From: Planctomycetota bacterium
GTDB taxonomy: Bacteria > Planctomycetota > Phycisphaerae > Phycisphaerales > UBA1924
NCBI GenBank assembly: GCA_039819165.1
Contig: JBCBSM010000001.1
Span: 806,001-870,000, forward strand
DNA length: 64,000 nt
Reading direction: 5' to 3'
In this document: piece by piece, positions 18,597 through 28,133 of the stretch
How positions within the stretch are numbered: the first letter of the stretch is position 1
How the letters are laid out: each line of letters opens with the position of its first letter
The notes under the pieces: generated by a model
Told to the model about the DNA's origin: nothing
What the model saw: only the letters and a program-made list of their open reading frames with translations
Database searches by the model: none
Translations under genes and position numbers: made by a program

Positions 18597-19748
18597 TCAT
18601 GCTGTCCGTAGGCAGGCCGCGATCTGCCTCGAAGAAGCCTGCCACGCCGGCACGAGCCCGGCCAGAACGGCGAGGGCCGCGCACACCAGCAGTCCGACCA
18701 GCAGGAGCGAGGCGTCGGCCGAGATGGGGATCGAGACGCCCTCGACCGAGAGCGCGAGGCTGCCATAGCTCGCGGCCCCGACCGCCACAAGGGCACCGAG
18801 AGATCCCCCGATGACGGCGAGCACCAGGCCCTCCAGCACGATGAGCGCGGCGAGCAGCCGGCCGGAGTATCCCAGGGTCTGGAGCACCGCGTGCTCGCTC
18901 ACGCGGCTCTGCACGCCCAGCACGACGGAGTTGGCAACCAGCGCCAGCACCGCCGCCAGGCACCCAAGTCCCAGCCAGCGGGCGAAACCGACCAGCTCGA
19001 TGATGTCGTCGGCGACGCGACCGATGAAGGCCTTCTCCGTGAACGTGGCCGTGGGTTCTTGCGCGACGGCGAATTCGGCGTCGATGGCGGCCGCAATGTC
19101 CTCCAGCATCGAGGGATCCTCGACCCTGACGTTGAACTGGGTGACGATGCCGAGCTCGTCGCGGCCCGCGAGTTGCACGAACTCGATCGCCGTGTACGCG
19201 ACGTTCTGGTCCTGTGGACTATCCGAGCGGATGATCCCCGCGACGTAGGCGGTGATGCCCGCCGCATCGAAGGTCATGCCCGGCGAGAGCCCCCTGCGGG
19301 TGGCCAGGGTCTCGCCGAGGAGCGCCGCGTCCGTGCGCCGGGACCAGTCCTCGTACGAGCCGGCGACGAGCTCGATGTCGCGATTGGATCTGGCGAGGAA
19401 CTGATCCTTGGGAACGCCGCGGAAGGTCACGACGTCCAGGCTCGTCCGGCAATTCGAGACGACAACCTTGACCGGGATCGCGGACTCCACGCCCTCGATG
19501 CGTTCGATGCGCGCGCGGTAGTCCTGCGGCAGCAGGCTAGTCGCCGGGCAGTAGCGGTCCTCCCGGTAGACGATGAGGGTGGTGTCCTTGGCCGTCTGCT
19601 GGGTCGCGATGGCGACGCCGCGATTCATGGCTTGCACGGCGGTGAAGAGGAACATCGCGATGCCGATGCCCAACACCGTGAGCAGCGACCGCACACGGTG
19701 CCGCCAGATCTGCTTGAGGACGTACGGCGAGCACTTCAGGAGCGTCAT
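18597..19748 (-). CDS. FtsX/MacB-type ABC transporter permease (first)
   Basis: A 383-residue permease with the same one-plus-three helix plan. It has an N-terminal helix after RHRVRSLLTVLGIGIAMFLF, a periplasmic domain and a C-terminal FtsX region with VLGVQSRVSEHAVLQTLGYS. Its start overlaps the ATPase stop by 4 bases (ATGA, 19745-19748), so translation is coupled. The periplasmic domain includes a Cys pair (around 62 and 95) not obvious in the second permease. With the adaptor, ATPase and second permease it should form a MacAB-like tripartite pump; the substrate is not evident. Confidence 0.85.
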   Translation of the reverse strand: MTLLKCSPYVLKQIWRHRVRSLLTVLGIGIAMFLFTAVQAMNRGVAIATQQTAKDTTLIVYREDRYCPATSLLPQDYRARIERIEGVESAIPVKVVVSNCRTSLDVVTFRGVPKDQFLARSNRDIELVAGSYEDWSRRTDAALLGETLATRRGLSPGMTFDAAGITAYVAGIIRSDSPQDQNVAYTAIEFVQLAGRDELGIVTQFNVRVEDPSMLEDIAAAIDAEFAVAQEPTATFTEKAFIGRVADDIIELVGFARWLGLGCLAAVLALVANSVVLGVQSRVSEHAVLQTLGYSGRLLAALIVLEGLVLAVIGGSLGALVAVGAASYGSLALSVEGVSIPISADASLLLVGLLVCAALAVLAGLVPAWQASSRQIAACLRTA

Positions 19749-20446
19749 GCGAGCACCTCCTCCCGTGGTTCGGCGGCGGGCACGAGCCGCCCCTTGTCCA
19801 GGTGCAGCGTGCGCTTCGCGTAGGTCGTGGTGTTCGGATCATGCGTCACCATGATGACGGTGGCGTCCAGCCGCTCGTTCAGTTCTTGGAGGAGGCGCAT
19901 CACCGACTCGGCGCTCCGCTTGTCGAGATCGCCGGTCGGCTCGTCCGCCACCAGGATGTCCGGCTCGGCCACGATCGCGCGCGCCACGGCCACCCGCTGC
20001 TCCTGGCCTCCCGAGAGCTGCCGCGGAAAGTGGTTGCGTCGCTCGGCGATGCCGACGCGCTCCAGGGCGGTCATGACGCGCTCGTGGCGTTCTCGCCTCG
20101 ACAGACCGTGCAGCAACAGTGGGAGTTCCACGTTCTCGTACGCGGTGAGCACGGGCACAAGGTTGTACAGCTGGAATATGTACCCGACGTGCTCCGCTCT
20201 CCACGCGGCGAGCCTGCGTCGTGCCAGCTTCGAGATATCCGAGCCATCGACGACGAGCGAGCCGCTCGTCGGTGAGTCGATCCCGGCGATGAGATTGAGC
20301 AGCGTGGTCTTGCCGCTGCCGCTCGGACCCATGAGCGCGAGGAAGTCGCCCCGCGGGACGTCGAGGTCCAGATCCTCCAGCGGCCGGATGACCTCCCCGC
20401 CCCGCCGGTACTCGCGTGTCAGGTTTCGGCATTCGATGAGGCTCAT
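19745..20446 (-). CDS. ABC transporter ATP-binding protein (MacB/LolD type)
   Basis: A 233-residue ATPase. Walker A is GPSGSGKTT (about 40-48), the Q-loop lies in FQLYNLVPVLTAYEN, the signature is LSGGQEQRVAVARAI, Walker B is ILVADEPTGDLD and the H-loop is VTHDP. The size and the LTAYENVELPLLL region are typical of the LolD/MacB/FtsE branch, which pairs with FtsX-fold permeases. It overlaps the adaptor gene upstream and the first permease downstream by 4 bases each, so the three are translated as a unit. Confidence 0.92.
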   Translation of the reverse strand: MSLIECRNLTREYRRGGEVIRPLEDLDLDVPRGDFLALMGPSGSGKTTLLNLIAGIDSPTSGSLVVDGSDISKLARRRLAAWRAEHVGYIFQLYNLVPVLTAYENVELPLLLHGLSRRERHERVMTALERVGIAERRNHFPRQLSGGQEQRVAVARAIVAEPDILVADEPTGDLDKRSAESVMRLLQELNERLDATVIMVTHDPNTTTYAKRTLHLDKGRLVPAAEPREEVLA

Positions 20447-21981
20447 TGGTCGCCCCCCTTGCCGATTCGAACGGATTGACCCGGGCGATAGCCCTGCTCC
20501 GGGTGCGCGAGCAGATCGCCCGCACGCAGCGGGCCGCTCACGAGGATCCAGCCGTCCTCCCGGCTATGGGTCTGGACGGCAACCGGTTGCAGACGCCCGC
20601 GTGAACCCCGGCGGTCGGCAACGAGCCACACGCGACCATCCTGCATGGACGACTCTGGGATGAGCACGGCCGCCGACGGATCGGAGGGATTGCCGCCGGC
20701 GTCCTCACCGGACGGCAGGAACTTCACGCGGGCGAGCATCTCGGGCCGCAGCAGCGGAGACGGCTCGAGCACGCGAACCTTGACCTGCAGCGTGTTCTTC
20801 TGCAGGTCCGCCTCGTGCGTCACGCGGAGCACCGAGCCGTGGAAGACCGTGCCGGGCAGGACATCCACGACGATCTCGCACGCCTGGCCCGGATGCACCT
20901 GCGACGCGTCGGCGAGCGGCACATCCACGCGTACCTGCAGCTTGGCTGGGTCGTACACGTGCACCAGGTGGGCTGAGTGGGCATCATCCATGCCCCGGAT
21001 CGCCTTGTCCCCGGGCGCTTTCAGCCGACGGAGGACGACGCCATCCATCGGCGAGCGGATGACCATGCGATCCAACGCGAGCCGGGCGTCGTCCCGCTCG
21101 GCGCGACGCCGAACGACGTGCGCCTCGGCGCGCGCCAGGATGGCCGTCGCGGCGTCGAGCGCACGACGCTCGTCGATCCTCAGCTCGAAGTCTCGCTCCG
21201 CCGCCCTGAGTTCGGCCTGGAGCCTCTCGACGCCGGCTCCCAGCACGGGCTCGCTTGCGCGGAGGGCGGCGACCTCGGCCCGCTGCGCGGCGACGCGTTG
21301 CTCCGCGACCACGAGCTCGAGCTCCACCGTCGCGCCGCGTTGCCGGGCCGACCGCGCCCGCTTGGCCTCCTCCTCGAGGCGGACCAGCGTGGCCTCCGCC
21401 GACTCGATGAGCGTCGGCAGCCGGGCGAGCTCCGCACGCCGCTGGGCGAGCTCCGCACGCGCGACCGCTACGGCCTTCTCTCGTGCGACGGGCTGGTCCC
21501 ACGCCTCCTGGGCGGCCCGAAGATCGGCCAACGCCACGGCGCGGTCCGCCTCGGCGGCGGCGAGCGCCGCCGCCGAAGAGGCGAGATCCAAGCGTGCCTC
21601 GTCATCCACAAGGGTGGCCACGAGCTGGCCGGCCCGCACGGGCTCGCCCTCGAGCACGTCGATGGTCTCGACGATCCCATCGGCGAGCGTGGTGACGGCG
21701 GTGTAGTACGGCTCGGCTTCCACCCACCCGGGCGCCTGCACCATTCGGGTCGAGGGGGTCGCCGCGGATTCCGACTCGGCCTGCGGCTCGGACTCATCCG
21801 GCACGCTGAACACGACCTGCGCGACCTGCACGGTGCGCGTCGGTCGGACGATGGGCCACGCCGACCAGCCAAGCACGGCGAGCGTTGCGAGCACGACGGC
21901 GATGGGAATCACCGTGGACGGCCACGACCGCCGCAGCGTTGCGTCGCGCGGGCTCGCCGCGCGTGCGTGTGCTTCCTGCAT
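20443..21981 (-). CDS. HlyD/MacA-type periplasmic adaptor
   Basis: A 512-residue membrane-fusion protein: an N-terminal membrane anchor (about 20-45), a biotinyl-lipoyl-like half (DGIVETIDVLEGEPVRAGQLVA), a long Ala/Glu/Arg-rich coiled coil (about 130-300), the second lipoyl half (VIRSPMDGVVLRR, then APGDKA) and beta-barrel domains with a C-terminal membrane-proximal region. It should link the inner-membrane transporter to an outer-membrane or periplasmic partner. The coiled coil is unusually long for a MacA protein. No TolC-like gene is in the window. ATG at 21981 follows GGAG at 8 bases. Confidence 0.87.
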   Translation of the reverse strand: MQEAHARAASPRDATLRRSWPSTVIPIAVVLATLAVLGWSAWPIVRPTRTVQVAQVVFSVPDESEPQAESESAATPSTRMVQAPGWVEAEPYYTAVTTLADGIVETIDVLEGEPVRAGQLVATLVDDEARLDLASSAAALAAAEADRAVALADLRAAQEAWDQPVAREKAVAVARAELAQRRAELARLPTLIESAEATLVRLEEEAKRARSARQRGATVELELVVAEQRVAAQRAEVAALRASEPVLGAGVERLQAELRAAERDFELRIDERRALDAATAILARAEAHVVRRRAERDDARLALDRMVIRSPMDGVVLRRLKAPGDKAIRGMDDAHSAHLVHVYDPAKLQVRVDVPLADASQVHPGQACEIVVDVLPGTVFHGSVLRVTHEADLQKNTLQVKVRVLEPSPLLRPEMLARVKFLPSGEDAGGNPSDPSAAVLIPESSMQDGRVWLVADRRGSRGRLQPVAVQTHSREDGWILVSGPLRAGDLLAHPEQGYRPGQSVRIGKGGDQ

Positions 21982-22049
21982 GTGATGGGCTCCAAGTTCT
22001 GGCGAACCACCGCGCACGGCCTGCGCGCACCTTCGGCGTTGGCGTGTGG

Positions 22050-22439
22050 TCAGAACTTGGGCGGATGGGCTGGGTCGTCCGCGAACGCATCACGAGGGGC
22101 TTCGGTGAGCACCATCGCAACCGGCGCGGAGGCATCGCTCCAGAGGAGGCTTCGTGGCTGCTGCGGAATGGCCGGCGTGGCTCCGCCGATCTTGCAGCAC
22201 GACCGCGGGCATTCGCAGTCGCCATCCCTGGGGCACGGGAGCCGGGGCTTGTCCTCGGTCTCGTCGCATTGGGCCGGAGCAGGTGCTGCACAACACGAAT
22301 TCGACGCGGCCTCGGTTGCAACCTCGGCCGCGTCGTGTGCATGCCCGCTGCAGCACCCCGAAGCGAAGATGCTTGCGAGTGCGGTCGTCGGCTGGCAGAC
22401 GAGTGCCAGGACAAGGAAGATGGAGAGCACGCCCGGCAT
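22050..22439 (-). CDS. Small exported Cys-rich protein, first gene of the ABC export operon
   Basis: A 129-residue protein with a signal peptide (hydrophobic LSIFLVLALVCQPTTALA) and a mature region with about ten Cys and several His: SGCCSGHAHD, SNSCCAAP and CPRDGDCECPRSCCK. The pattern suggests soft-metal binding or a disulfide-rich periplasmic protein. Such small Cys/His-rich proteins often precede metal-efflux genes, and this one lies 68 bases upstream of the adaptor gene. I chose ATG at 22439 (AGGA 9 bases upstream) over a GTG at 22460. The metal link is inference. Confidence 0.65.
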   Translation of the reverse strand: MPGVLSIFLVLALVCQPTTALASIFASGCCSGHAHDAAEVATEAASNSCCAAPAPAQCDETEDKPRLPCPRDGDCECPRSCCKIGGATPAIPQQPRSLLWSDASAPVAMVLTEAPRDAFADDPAHPPKF

Positions 22440-22652
22440 CCAACGGAATCCTATCGGCACGATCGAGTGCGGGTCGAGTGATCCGGAAAGCCTGTCGTGA
22501 AAGCACTCTCAATAGCAGCCGACCCGCCCACCGCATCCGCCACGAGCAGGGGATGCCCGCTCCGGCCCGACCTCTCGGATCCGGATCGTCCGCGCAACGC
22601 GTTGGGTTTGTGGGTTACGCCGCCGGAGCGCTTCTACCGCCGTTCGGCCAAG

Positions 22653-22726
22653 TGGGCGATACAGGACTTGAACCTGTGACCTCCTCGATGTCAACGAGGC
22701 GCGCTAGCCAACTGCGCCAATCGCCC
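22653..22726 (-). tRNA. tRNA-Val (anticodon GAC)
   Basis: A 74-base tRNA cloverleaf on the minus strand. The acceptor stem is GGGCGAT/ATCGCCC, the D arm is GCGC/GCGC, the anticodon stem is CCTCG/CGAGG with loop TTGACAT (anticodon GAC, Val), and the T arm is ACAGG-TTCAAGT-CCTGT. The discriminator is A and CCA is not encoded. All four stems pair perfectly. Confidence 0.95.
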
Positions 22727-22763
22727 AGGATGTCGCCGCCACGGCCGTGCGTCGCGGGCCGGG

Positions 22764-22769
22764 AGTATA
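22764..22769 (-). promoter_or_regulatory. Possible -10 box for tRNA-Val
   Basis: Read on the minus strand, TATACT lies 38 bases before the tRNA 5' end and matches TATAAT in five of six positions. No good -35 box is visible 16-18 bases further upstream, so this is a partial promoter call. Confidence 0.3.
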
Positions 22770-22897
22770 TCGGTCCCATCGCCCGGCGTCGCCGCTGGAC
22801 GCAACTCGCGGGCGCCCGGCCCGTACACTCTTCGAGTGATCGGCTCGGGAGCCCCACCCTGGCAGCCGACGCACGGACGCCCTTGCGGGAGCCGAAC

Positions 22898-23884
22898 ATG
22901 CACAGGACGTATCGCATCAGCCTTGCGGCCTTGGTGGCCACGATCGCGGGTACACCGGCGCTCGCCCAGCAACAGCCGGCCGCACCCCGGCCGCCGTCGC
23001 TGCCCGCCGTGGAGGACCCCGCGGGGATGCCCGAGGCGGTCGACTACGAGCAGGCCGTGCGCGAGATGAACCGCCGCCGCCGCGGGCTGGAATTCGAGCT
23101 CCGCAAGCTGAAGCGGACCTACTTCCGCAACCCGCGGGCCCAGGAGCTCCGCGAAGCCGGCATCCGCAAGCTGCGGGAGTACACGGACCCGGCGATCTTC
23201 GAGAGCATGCTCGAGATCTTCGGCCGCTCGGGCGACGACGTGCGTCGCGCCATCGTCGAGCACCTCGCGCAGCTCGGCACCGACGAGGCGCTGGCCATGG
23301 TCGCGTGGACGGCCGTCTTCGACAAGGACGAGAGGCTCCGGGTCATGGCAGCCGAAACCCTCGACGACGTGCTGAGCGGCAGGGACGTGCCGCGGAGCGT
23401 GCAATCGGTCGTCGCCGAGGGGCTCCGCCGATCGGACAACACGCCCGCGTCGGCGGCCGCAGGACTGGCGGCGACGCTCCGCATCGCGGACGCCATTCCG
23501 GCCATGATCGCTTCGCAAATCGCCGGCCGACGCAACGACAGCGACGGCAACGGCGCCCTGGCGTACATCCTCGTCGGCCAGCAGCAGGCGTTCGTCAGCG
23601 ATCTGACGCCCGTCGTCAGCGACAGCGCCGTGGCGTTCGACCCGGAGTTGAGCGTGGTCACCGAGGGCGTCATCCTGCGGGTCATCGACGCCGCCGTCGT
23701 GCAGTACCGCGTGGAGATCCACGACGCGCTCGTCCGCCTGACGAGCGATCTCTACGGCGAGGATACCTCGCGGCTGGGCTGGGACCAGGACGCATGGCGG
23801 CAGTGGTACGCCACCGACTTCGTGCCACACATGCAGGAGCAGCTCGCGAAAGCGGACGGCGCGGGCGACGCCGGACCGGGCTGA
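22898..23884 (+). CDS. Exported HEAT-like repeat protein
   Basis: A 328-residue protein with a signal peptide (about 1-23, ending ALA/Q). The region about 65-240 is made of roughly 35-residue helical pairs with a HEAT-like pattern, for example DDVRRAIVEHLAQLGTDEAL and ERLRVMAAETLDDVL. That suggests a scaffold for protein-protein contact in the periplasm. No catalytic motif is seen. The ATG at 22898 has GGAG upstream. It converges on acpS with a 13-base gap. A structural or assembly role is possible but unproven. Confidence 0.7.
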   Translation: MHRTYRISLAALVATIAGTPALAQQQPAAPRPPSLPAVEDPAGMPEAVDYEQAVREMNRRRRGLEFELRKLKRTYFRNPRAQELREAGIRKLREYTDPAIFESMLEIFGRSGDDVRRAIVEHLAQLGTDEALAMVAWTAVFDKDERLRVMAAETLDDVLSGRDVPRSVQSVVAEGLRRSDNTPASAAAGLAATLRIADAIPAMIASQIAGRRNDSDGNGALAYILVGQQQAFVSDLTPVVSDSAVAFDPELSVVTEGVILRVIDAAVVQYRVEIHDALVRLTSDLYGEDTSRLGWDQDAWRQWYATDFVPHMQEQLAKADGAGDAGPG

Positions 23885-23897
23885 TCGCGACGCGGCA

Positions 23898-24275
23898 TTA
23901 GCCCTCGGCGATCGCCGAGGCCATCGCGTGCGTATCGGTGTGGCTGATCGAGAGCGTCCACCGCTTGGCGTCCAGGCGGCGCGCGTGCTCCGCGGCCAGA
24001 TTGTGCAGCGCGACGCCCGGCCGTCCGGCCGCGTCCCGGGTGACCTCGACGTCCGTCCAGGCGATGCCGCCCGACCAGCCCGTGCCGAGCGCCTTGAGGA
24101 CGGCCTCTTTGGCGGCGAAGCGTGCGGCGAGATGCTCGAGGCGGCGGGCGCGATCGGCCGCGTAGCGCCGCTCGTTCTCGGTGAACACACGCTCGAGGAA
24201 TCGGTCGCCGAAGCGATCGATCGAGCGATGGATGCGGGCGACCTCGACGAGATCGACACCGTGGCCGACGATCAT
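23898..24275 (-). CDS. acpS: Holo-[acyl-carrier-protein] synthase
   Basis: A 125-residue AcpS, which moves 4'-phosphopantetheine from CoA to a serine of acyl carrier protein. Both family motifs are present: GHGVDLVEV with metal ligand Asp8, and RFAAKEAVLKALG with Glu57 and the catalytic Lys. The C-terminal WTLSISHTDTHAMASAI strand pair is typical. The length is normal for the family. Its ATG overlaps the end of the fmdB-like gene by 4 bases, so it is the last gene of the chaperone operon. Confidence 0.93.
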   Translation of the reverse strand: MIVGHGVDLVEVARIHRSIDRFGDRFLERVFTENERRYAADRARRLEHLAARFAAKEAVLKALGTGWSGGIAWTDVEVTRDAAGRPGVALHNLAAEHARRLDAKRWTLSISHTDTHAMASAIAEG

Positions 24276-24622
24276 CCGGCGGGGGCCTTCTTGTCGGGCT
24301 TCTTCTCGGCGCTTGGCTTCGCCTTCTTCGCGGCGTCGGGCTTCTTCGAGGTGCCGGTGTTGTCACCGGATTTGTCGCCGGCGTTCTTGTCGCCCGTGGA
24401 CTCGGGGCTGTCCGCCTTGGCCGCCTTCTTGTAGCTATCGCTGCGGTAGTCGGTCTCGTAGAAGCCCGAGCCCTTGAAGAGCACCGCCGCACCCGTGCCG
24501 ATGAGGCGCTCGAGCTTCCGCTTGCCGCACTCGGGGCAGGTCTTCTTGGGCGCGTCCTTCATGGACTGGAACAGCTCGAACTCGTGCTCGCAGGCGTTGC
24601 AGCGGTAGTCGTAGGTGGGCAT
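24272..24622 (-). CDS. FmdB-family zinc-ribbon protein
   Basis: A 116-residue protein. The N-terminal half is the FmdB putative regulatory zinc ribbon: MPTYDYRCNACEHEFE with a second Cys pair in KKTCPECGK, and then GSGFYETDYR. The C-terminal half is a Lys/Ala/Asp-rich disordered tail. FmdB-like proteins are widespread and of uncertain function. It starts 1 base after the grpE stop codon and overlaps acpS by 4 bases. Confidence 0.85.
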   Translation of the reverse strand: MPTYDYRCNACEHEFELFQSMKDAPKKTCPECGKRKLERLIGTGAAVLFKGSGFYETDYRSDSYKKAAKADSPESTGDKNAGDKSGDNTGTSKKPDAAKKAKPSAEKKPDKKAPAG

Positions 24623-24623
24623 G

Positions 24624-25211
24624 TCACTCGTCCTCCGCCGGCGCGACGCCGACCTTGGCCGGCCGCAGCACCCGCTCGCCCATCGCGTAGCCCGCCTGCA
24701 GCACGAGCGCGATGCGTCCGGCTGCCACGCCCTCTGCGGGCTGCTTCATGACCGCCTCGTGCAGGTGCGGATCGAACTCGTCGCCCACGGTGGGCGCGAT
24801 GGGCTGCACGCCGTGGCGGGCCATCGCCTTGCTGGCCTCGCTGCGGATGGTCTCGACGGCCTGAATCATCTGCCGGGCCGTGATCTTCTCGGGATCCTGC
24901 GCGAGCGCCATGTCCAGGCTGTCGAGTGCGCCGAGCATCGCCTCGCAGACGTCCCGCACGCCGCGGGCGCGGGCCTCGGCCTCGTTCGTCGACGCCCGCC
25001 GCTGGAAGTTCTGGAACTCCGCGAGCGTCCGCTTCCAGCGATCGTCCATGTCGGCCAGGCGATTCGACAGATCGGCGAAGAACAACCTGGCGGATTCGGC
25101 GACGAGATCGCCGTCCTCGGTCCGCTCGATGTCCCCGAACGACGCCGGCGCGGCCGCTCCCCGCTCCTCGTGGGCGGCATCGTCGATCGTCTCGTGCTCG
25201 CTGTCGGCCAT
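24624..25211 (-). CDS. grpE: GrpE, nucleotide-exchange factor for DnaK
   Basis: A 195-residue GrpE: an acidic, disordered N-terminus, a long dimerising helix (about 45-100, including RLADMDDRWKRTLAEFQNFQRR) and the C-terminal beta domain with the signature VGDEFDPHLHEAV and AGRIALVLQAGYAMGERVLRPAKV. GrpE releases ADP from DnaK. The ATG at 25211 follows AAGGA. dnaK itself is not in the window. It lies 57 bases downstream of dnaJ. Confidence 0.92.
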   Translation of the reverse strand: MADSEHETIDDAAHEERGAAAPASFGDIERTEDGDLVAESARLFFADLSNRLADMDDRWKRTLAEFQNFQRRASTNEAEARARGVRDVCEAMLGALDSLDMALAQDPEKITARQMIQAVETIRSEASKAMARHGVQPIAPTVGDEFDPHLHEAVMKQPAEGVAAGRIALVLQAGYAMGERVLRPAKVGVAPAEDE

Positions 25212-25268
25212 CGCGTGCGTCCTTTTGGCGTCGTCCCGGTGCACCGCTGGTGCGCCACGGGTGCAAGA

Positions 25269-26417
25269 TCAGAACAGGTCGCGGATCTTCTTGAGGAAGC
25301 CCTGGCTCTCGGGCAGGACGTCGTGGTCCTCGGTCTCGGCGAACTCGCGGAGCAGGCGCTCCTGGTCGTCGCTGAGCTTCTTGGGGATCTCGATCTGGGC
25401 GAGCAGCACCAGGTCGCCCCGGCGGCCGCTCCGCAGGTTGGGCAGCCCCTTGCCGTGCATGCGGAAGATCGCGCCGTGCTGCGTGCCGCGGGGCACGGTC
25501 GTGGTCGCCTTCTCGCCGAGCGTGGGCACGTCGATCTCCGTGCCCAGCGCCGCCTGCGTGAAGCTGAGGGGCATCTCCATCACGAGGTGGTCGCCGTCGC
25601 GCTGGAAGAACTCGTGCTCGGCGATCCGCGCGACGACGTGCAGGTCGCCCCGCACGCCCGCGCCGTTCGCGGACAGCTCCGCCGGCGGCGGCTCGCCCTC
25701 GCCCTGCACGCGGACGGCCTGCCCGTCGTGGATGCCCGGCGGGATGCGGACGCTCAGCGACCGCTTGCGGGGCACGCGACCCTTGCCCTTGCAGGCCTCG
25801 CAGTGCTCCTTGATGATGGTGCCCCTGCCCCGGCAGCTCGGGCAGGCGGTGACCATGCGGAACATGCCGCCGAGACCCTGCTGCTGCACCTTGCCCTGGC
25901 CCTCGCAGGTCGGGCAGGTCGCCGGCTCGGTGCCGGGCTTGGCGCCGCTGCCGGTGCAGGTGTCGCAGACGTCCAGCCGCGTGAACTCGACATCCCGCTC
26001 CACGCCCGTGAGCACGTCCTTGAGGCTCATCTCGACCTCGGTCTCGAGGTCGTAGCCCCGCGCGACGCGCTGGCGGCCCCGCTGCTGGCCGAACCCGCCG
26101 AATCCGCCGCCGCCGAAGATGTCGCTGAACATCGAGAAGATGTCGTCGACGTGCATGCGGCTGAAATCATGAGCCGCGCCGCCCTCGCCGCGGAGGCCCT
26201 CGTGGCCGTACTGGTCGTAGCGGGCCTTCTTGCCCTCGTCGCCCAGGACCTCGTAGGCCTCGGCCGCCTCCTTGAACCTCGCCTCGGCCTCGGCGTCGTC
26301 GGGGTTGCGATCCGGGTGGTACTTGAGCGCAAGGCGGCGGTACGCCCGCTTGATGTCGTCCCCGGACGCATCACGCTCGAGGCCGAGGATCTCGTAGTAG
26401 TCGCGGGTGGTGGGCAT
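25269..26417 (-). CDS. dnaJ: Chaperone protein DnaJ
   Basis: A 382-residue type I DnaJ. It has an N-terminal J domain with the HPD motif in [10 protein letters not shown], a Gly/Phe-rich linker ([13 protein letters not shown]) and four CxxCxGxG zinc repeats: [24 protein letters not shown] and CEACKGKG. The substrate-binding and dimerisation domains follow. It stimulates DnaK ATPase and presents substrates. It lies 48 bases behind groEL1 and before grpE. Confidence 0.95.
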   Translation of the reverse strand: MPTTRDYYEILGLERDASGDDIKRAYRRLALKYHPDRNPDDAEAEARFKEAAEAYEVLGDEGKKARYDQYGHEGLRGEGGAAHDFSRMHVDDIFSMFSDIFGGGGFGGFGQQRGRQRVARGYDLETEVEMSLKDVLTGVERDVEFTRLDVCDTCTGSGAKPGTEPATCPTCEGQGKVQQQGLGGMFRMVTACPSCRGRGTIIKEHCEACKGKGRVPRKRSLSVRIPPGIHDGQAVRVQGEGEPPPAELSANGAGVRGDLHVVARIAEHEFFQRDGDHLVMEMPLSFTQAALGTEIDVPTLGEKATTTVPRGTQHGAIFRMHGKGLPNLRSGRRGDLVLLAQIEIPKKLSDDQERLLREFAETEDHDVLPESQGFLKKIRDLF

Positions 26418-26465
26418 GCGACCTTTCTGTTGATCGACCTAGTGCGACAGAGCTGGCGCCACGCC

Positions 26466-28079
26466 TTATGCCACCGCCCCCGCCGCCGGCTCGGTCTCGT
26501 CCTTGAGCTCGGTCACCAGCACGTCGGTGGTGAGCATCAGGCCCGCGACGCTCGCGGCGTTGACCAGCGCGGTGCGGGCGACCAGCGCCGGGTCGATGAT
26601 GCCGGCCTTGATGAGGTCGACGTAATCGCCCGTGGCGGCGTTGAAGCCCTCGTTGGCCTCGCCCTCGCGGACGTTCTCGACGACGAGATCGCCATCGAAG
26701 CCCGCGTTCTCGGCGATCTGGCGGACGCACGACTCGACGGCGCTGTGCACGATGTCGAAGCCGATCTGCTCGTCGCCCTTGGCCTTCTTGCGGCCGGCGG
26801 CGATCGCCTCCTGGGTCCGCAGCAGCGACACGCCTCCGCCGGCGACGTAGCCCTCCTTGGCCGCGGCGCGGGTGGCGTGCAGCGCATCGTCGACGAGGTC
26901 CTTGCGCTGCTTCATCTCGACCTCGCTGGCCGCGCCGACGTGGATGATGCACACGCCGCCGGTGAGCTTGGCGTGCCGCTCCATCAGCTTCTCGCGGTCG
27001 TAGTCGCTGGTCGAGGCGTCGTGCTGGGCCTTGATCTGCTCGGCCCGGGCGGTGATGTCCTTCTTCTTGCCCGCGCCCTCGATAACCGTGGTGTCGTCCT
27101 TGGTGATGACGATCTTCTTGGCCTTGCCCAGCTCGTTCAGTTCGATGGACTCGAGGCTTCGGCCGAGATCCTCGCTGAAGTACGTCCCGCCGGTGAGGAT
27201 GCCGATGTCCTGGAGCATCGCCTTGCGGCGGTCGCCGAAGCCCGGCGCCTTGACGGCGGCGATCTTGAGCGAACCGCGCAGGCGGTTGACCACCAGCGTC
27301 GCGAGGGCCTCGTTCTCGACGTCCTCGGCGATCAGCAGCAGCGGCTTGCCGGCCGACACGGCCTTGTTGAGCAGCGGCAGCAGATCGGTCAGGTTGGCGA
27401 TCTTCTTCTCGTGCAGCAGGATGAGGCAGTCGTCCAGCACGCACTCGGCGGTCTTGGGATCGGTCATGAAGTACGGCGAGAGGTAGCCCTTGTCGAACTG
27501 CATGCCCTCGACGAACTCCAGCTCGGTCTCGGCGCCGCGGCCCTCCTCGACCTCGACGACGCCCTCGGCGCCGACCTTCGAGATCGCATCGGCGATGAGC
27601 TGGCCGACCTCGGCGTCGTGGTTGGCCGACACCGTGGCAATCTTGCGGTAGTCGTCCTTGCCCTTGCACGGGGTCGCCGCGGCATCGATCGCGTCGGCGG
27701 CGGCCTCGGCGGCCTTGTTGATGCCCCGCTGGATCTGCACGGCGTTCGCGCCGGCGGCCACGTGCTTCAGGCCCGCGGTGAAGATGGCCTGGGCCAGCAC
27801 CGTCGCCGTGGTCGTGCCGTCGCCGGCCTTGTCGGCGGTCTTCTTGGCAACCTGGTGCACCATCTTGGCGCCCATGGACTCGAAGGGATCGGGCAGCTCG
27901 ACCTCGCGGGCGACCGACACGCCGTCCTTGGTGACCTTCGGGCCGCCGAAGCTCTTCTGGATCACCACGTTGCGGCCCGCGGGGCCCATGGTGCACTTGA
28001 CGGCGTCGGCCAGCCGGTCCACGCCCTGCTTCATCTCGAGCAGCGCGGAGTCGTCGAACATGATCTGCTTGGTGCTCAT
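26466..28079 (-). CDS. groEL: 60 kDa chaperonin GroEL1, without the GGM tail
   Basis: A 537-residue GroEL with the ATP-binding motif [14 protein letters not shown], apical region FNVAT-like SANHDAEVG, and [12 protein letters not shown]. The C-terminus ends [10 protein letters not shown] and lacks the Gly-Gly-Met repeats found in the second copy and in most GroELs. That tail normally projects into the folding chamber. The ATG at 28079 follows AAGGA at 6 bases. It is separated from groES by a four-helix-bundle gene flanked by inverted repeats, and followed by dnaJ and grpE. Confidence 0.93.
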   Translation of the reverse strand: MSTKQIMFDDSALLEMKQGVDRLADAVKCTMGPAGRNVVIQKSFGGPKVTKDGVSVAREVELPDPFESMGAKMVHQVAKKTADKAGDGTTTATVLAQAIFTAGLKHVAAGANAVQIQRGINKAAEAAADAIDAAATPCKGKDDYRKIATVSANHDAEVGQLIADAISKVGAEGVVEVEEGRGAETELEFVEGMQFDKGYLSPYFMTDPKTAECVLDDCLILLHEKKIANLTDLLPLLNKAVSAGKPLLLIAEDVENEALATLVVNRLRGSLKIAAVKAPGFGDRRKAMLQDIGILTGGTYFSEDLGRSLESIELNELGKAKKIVITKDDTTVIEGAGKKKDITARAEQIKAQHDASTSDYDREKLMERHAKLTGGVCIIHVGAASEVEMKQRKDLVDDALHATRAAAKEGYVAGGGVSLLRTQEAIAAGRKKAKGDEQIGFDIVHSAVESCVRQIAENAGFDGDLVVENVREGEANEGFNAATGDYVDLIKAGIIDPALVARTALVNAASVAGLMLTTDVLVTELKDETEPAAGAVA

Positions 28080-28109
28080 TGGTCGTCCTTCGGGCCCGGC
28101 GTGGCGACT

Positions 28110-28133
28110 AGCCACTCGCCACTGGCCATTAGC
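28110..28133. repeat. Left inverted repeat of the four-helix-bundle cassette
   Basis: This 24-base arm, rich in GCCACT units, is the reverse complement of 28527-28550 at 21 of 24 positions. The stop codon of the enclosed gene (28129-28131) lies inside it. Together the arms bound a 441-base segment. Confidence 0.65.
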
